Source of the DNA: CAYOHR01 sp964512145
GTDB taxonomy: Bacteria > Bacteroidota > Bacteroidia > Flavobacteriales_G > JALEGO01
NCBI GenBank assembly: GCA_964512145.1
Contig: CAZEIM010000027.1
Location: 1 to 35,107, forward strand
Length of the DNA stretch: 35,107 nucleotides
Direction of reading: 5' to 3'
Position 1 is the first letter of the stretch. Each line of letters begins with the position of its first letter. The notes under the pieces are model-generated. The model did not search any database. It had not been told where the DNA came from and worked only from the letters and a program-made list of their open reading frames with translations. Shown here piece after piece: positions 34,381 through 35,107 of the stretch. The position numbers and the translations under genes are program-made.

Positions 34381-35107
34381 TTATTCCCCTGTTTCTAATA
34401 ACCATGTGTCTGCCGTTATATGTACATCATTTTTAAAATAGTAAATCCCACCCCAATTATGTTCTACTTTTTTATAAACTACCATTGTTTGGTTTTCAAC
34501 CAAAATTCGTTTTGTAATTTTTTTATTTCCTTCTTGAGTAACTTCTTCGGTTATACCCTCCGGATAGTTTAATGTGTTGGGAGAATTTTTTATGGACTCT
34601 TGAGGAGATTTATTGGATGATTTTTGTAGTATGAGATTAATTTCTTGTAGTTTTTGTTTAGGGTATTTTTCGTCAGATTTAACTTTAAGTGCTTCAGAAT
34701 ATTGAATTTTAGCAAATTCATACTGATTATCTTTAAATGCCAAATCTGCTTTTTTAATCAATGCTTCATATTTTTTTTGAGTTTCTTGGGCTTTTATAAG
34801 AACAATATTATTGGCCTCTGCCTTCTTTTTGGCCTCTTCCTCAGCTAATCTTTTGGCCTCGGCCTCTGCTTTCTTTTTCACCTCTTCCTCAGCTAATCTT
34901 TTGGCCTCGGCCTCTGCTTTCTTTTTCACCTCTTCCTCAGCTAATCTTTTGGCCTCGGCCTCTGCTTTCTTTTTCACCTCTTCCTCAGCTAATCTTTTGG
35001 CCTCGGCCTCTGCCTTCTTTTTGGCCTCTTCCTCAGCTAATCTTTTGGCCTCGGCCTCTGCTTTCTTTTTCACCTCTTCCTCAGCTAATCTTTTGGCCTC
35101 GGCCTCT
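34381..35107 (-). CDS. paralogous repeat protein, 5' end beyond the window
   Basis: A 3' fragment of a second gene of the same family. The frame is open to the right edge, so the start is not in the window; GTG at 35073 is only an internal codon. The part seen has at least five 16-residue repeats (pattern KKKAEAEAKRLAEEEV), then ANNIVLIKAQETQKKYEAL, a TPR-like piece (IKKADLAFKDNQYEFAKIQYSEALKVK), and the C-terminal domain (GITEEVTQEGNKKITKRILV ... KKVEHNWGGIYYFKND ... WLLETGE). These last two parts align closely with the end of the gene at 32636-34302. A signal peptide and beta domain are expected beyond the edge. Function unknown. Confidence 0.85.
   Translation of the reverse strand, partial: EAEAKRLAEEEVKKKAEAEAKRLAEEEAKKKAEAEAKRLAEEEVKKKAEAEAKRLAEEEVKKKAEAEAKRLAEEEVKKKAEAEAKRLAEEEAKKKAEANNIVLIKAQETQKKYEALIKKADLAFKDNQYEFAKIQYSEALKVKSDEKYPKQKLQEINLILQKSSNKSPQESIKNSPNTLNYPEGITEEVTQEGNKKITKRILVENQTMVVYKKVEHNWGGIYYFKNDVHITADTWLLETGE
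34837..35107 (-). repeat. 48-bp tandem repeats (16 residues per unit)
   Basis: The unit beginning TTCCTCAGCTAATCTTTTGG (plus strand) starts at 34837, 34885, 34933, 34981, 35029 and 35077, spacing exactly 48 bases. Copies are identical or differ at a few positions in one block (GCTTTCTTTTTCACC versus GCCTTCTTTTTGGCC). The array continues out of the window. Confidence 0.95.

Noticed and set aside
34837..35107. A CRISPR-like regular repeat array
   Set aside because: Units are contiguous with no spacers and encode an uninterrupted Ala/Glu/Lys helix.

Overview
The window looks like a chromosomal segment of a low-GC member of the Bacteroidota. Reasons: two secreted proteins end in type IX secretion (T9SS, Por) sorting domains; several intergenic regions carry the phylum's promoter element TAnnTTTG; and the families present are typical of the phylum (PadR/PspC/DUF2807 cluster, futalosine-route menaquinone genes, HldD, a Lys9-type saccharopine dehydrogenase, a Bacteroidota uridine phosphorylase). 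I cannot name a genus. Two runs of N (28344-28364 and 33332-33431) show this is a scaffolded draft. No stretch longer than about 190 bases lacks a gene. There is no rRNA, CRISPR array, recognisable insertion sequence or origin.

Layout. Position 1-59 holds a partial tRNA-Arg. Positions 204-4710 form a glyoxylate-shunt module: aceB and aceA on the minus strand, and divergently a ScfR/RamB-type regulator, with a perfect 18-bp palindrome between them. Positions 4724-6613 (minus) hold a SirB1/transglutaminase-like protein and a uridine phosphorylase. Positions 6655-12688 (plus) hold a secreted trypsin-like protease, an FAD-binding dehydrogenase and a secreted alpha-amylase, tightly packed. Positions 12757-17467 (minus) are a restriction/defence locus: a small helicase-like remnant, a YhcG/DUF1016 nuclease and a large Eco57I-type methylase that has an early in-frame stop. 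Positions 17640-20951 (plus) hold a PTPS-family enzyme, folE, fabD and saccharopine dehydrogenase. Positions 20956-25729 (minus) hold an M23 peptidase, a radical SAM protein, hldD, mqnD and mqnB. Positions 25764-28406 (minus) are the DUF2807/PspC/PadR envelope-stress-type operon. Positions 28597-31968 (plus) hold a ThDP enzyme, a secreted protein of unknown function and an inositol monophosphatase family protein, followed by tRNA-Pro and a small secreted protein. From 32636 to the right edge (minus) lie two tandem paralogous secreted proteins with long Ala/Glu/Lys helical repeats.

How the genes work together. AceA and AceB bypass the decarboxylating steps of the TCA cycle during growth on acetate or fatty acids, and the adjacent regulator belongs to a family known to control such genes. 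FolE and the PTPS-like enzyme make successive pterin intermediates. MqnB and MqnD are two steps of futalosine-dependent menaquinone synthesis. The protease and amylase are probably exported by T9SS to degrade polymers.

The most notable points are: the aceB/regulator palindrome and its placement beside a good aceB promoter; apparent decay of the defence locus (nonsense codon 25 in the methylase, helicase reduced to 86 codons); dispersed palindromic repeats inserted in frame in the methylase; a family of at least three related secreted proteins at the right end, two with DNA-level tandem repeats; and two assembly gaps whose true content can be predicted from the flanking sequence.
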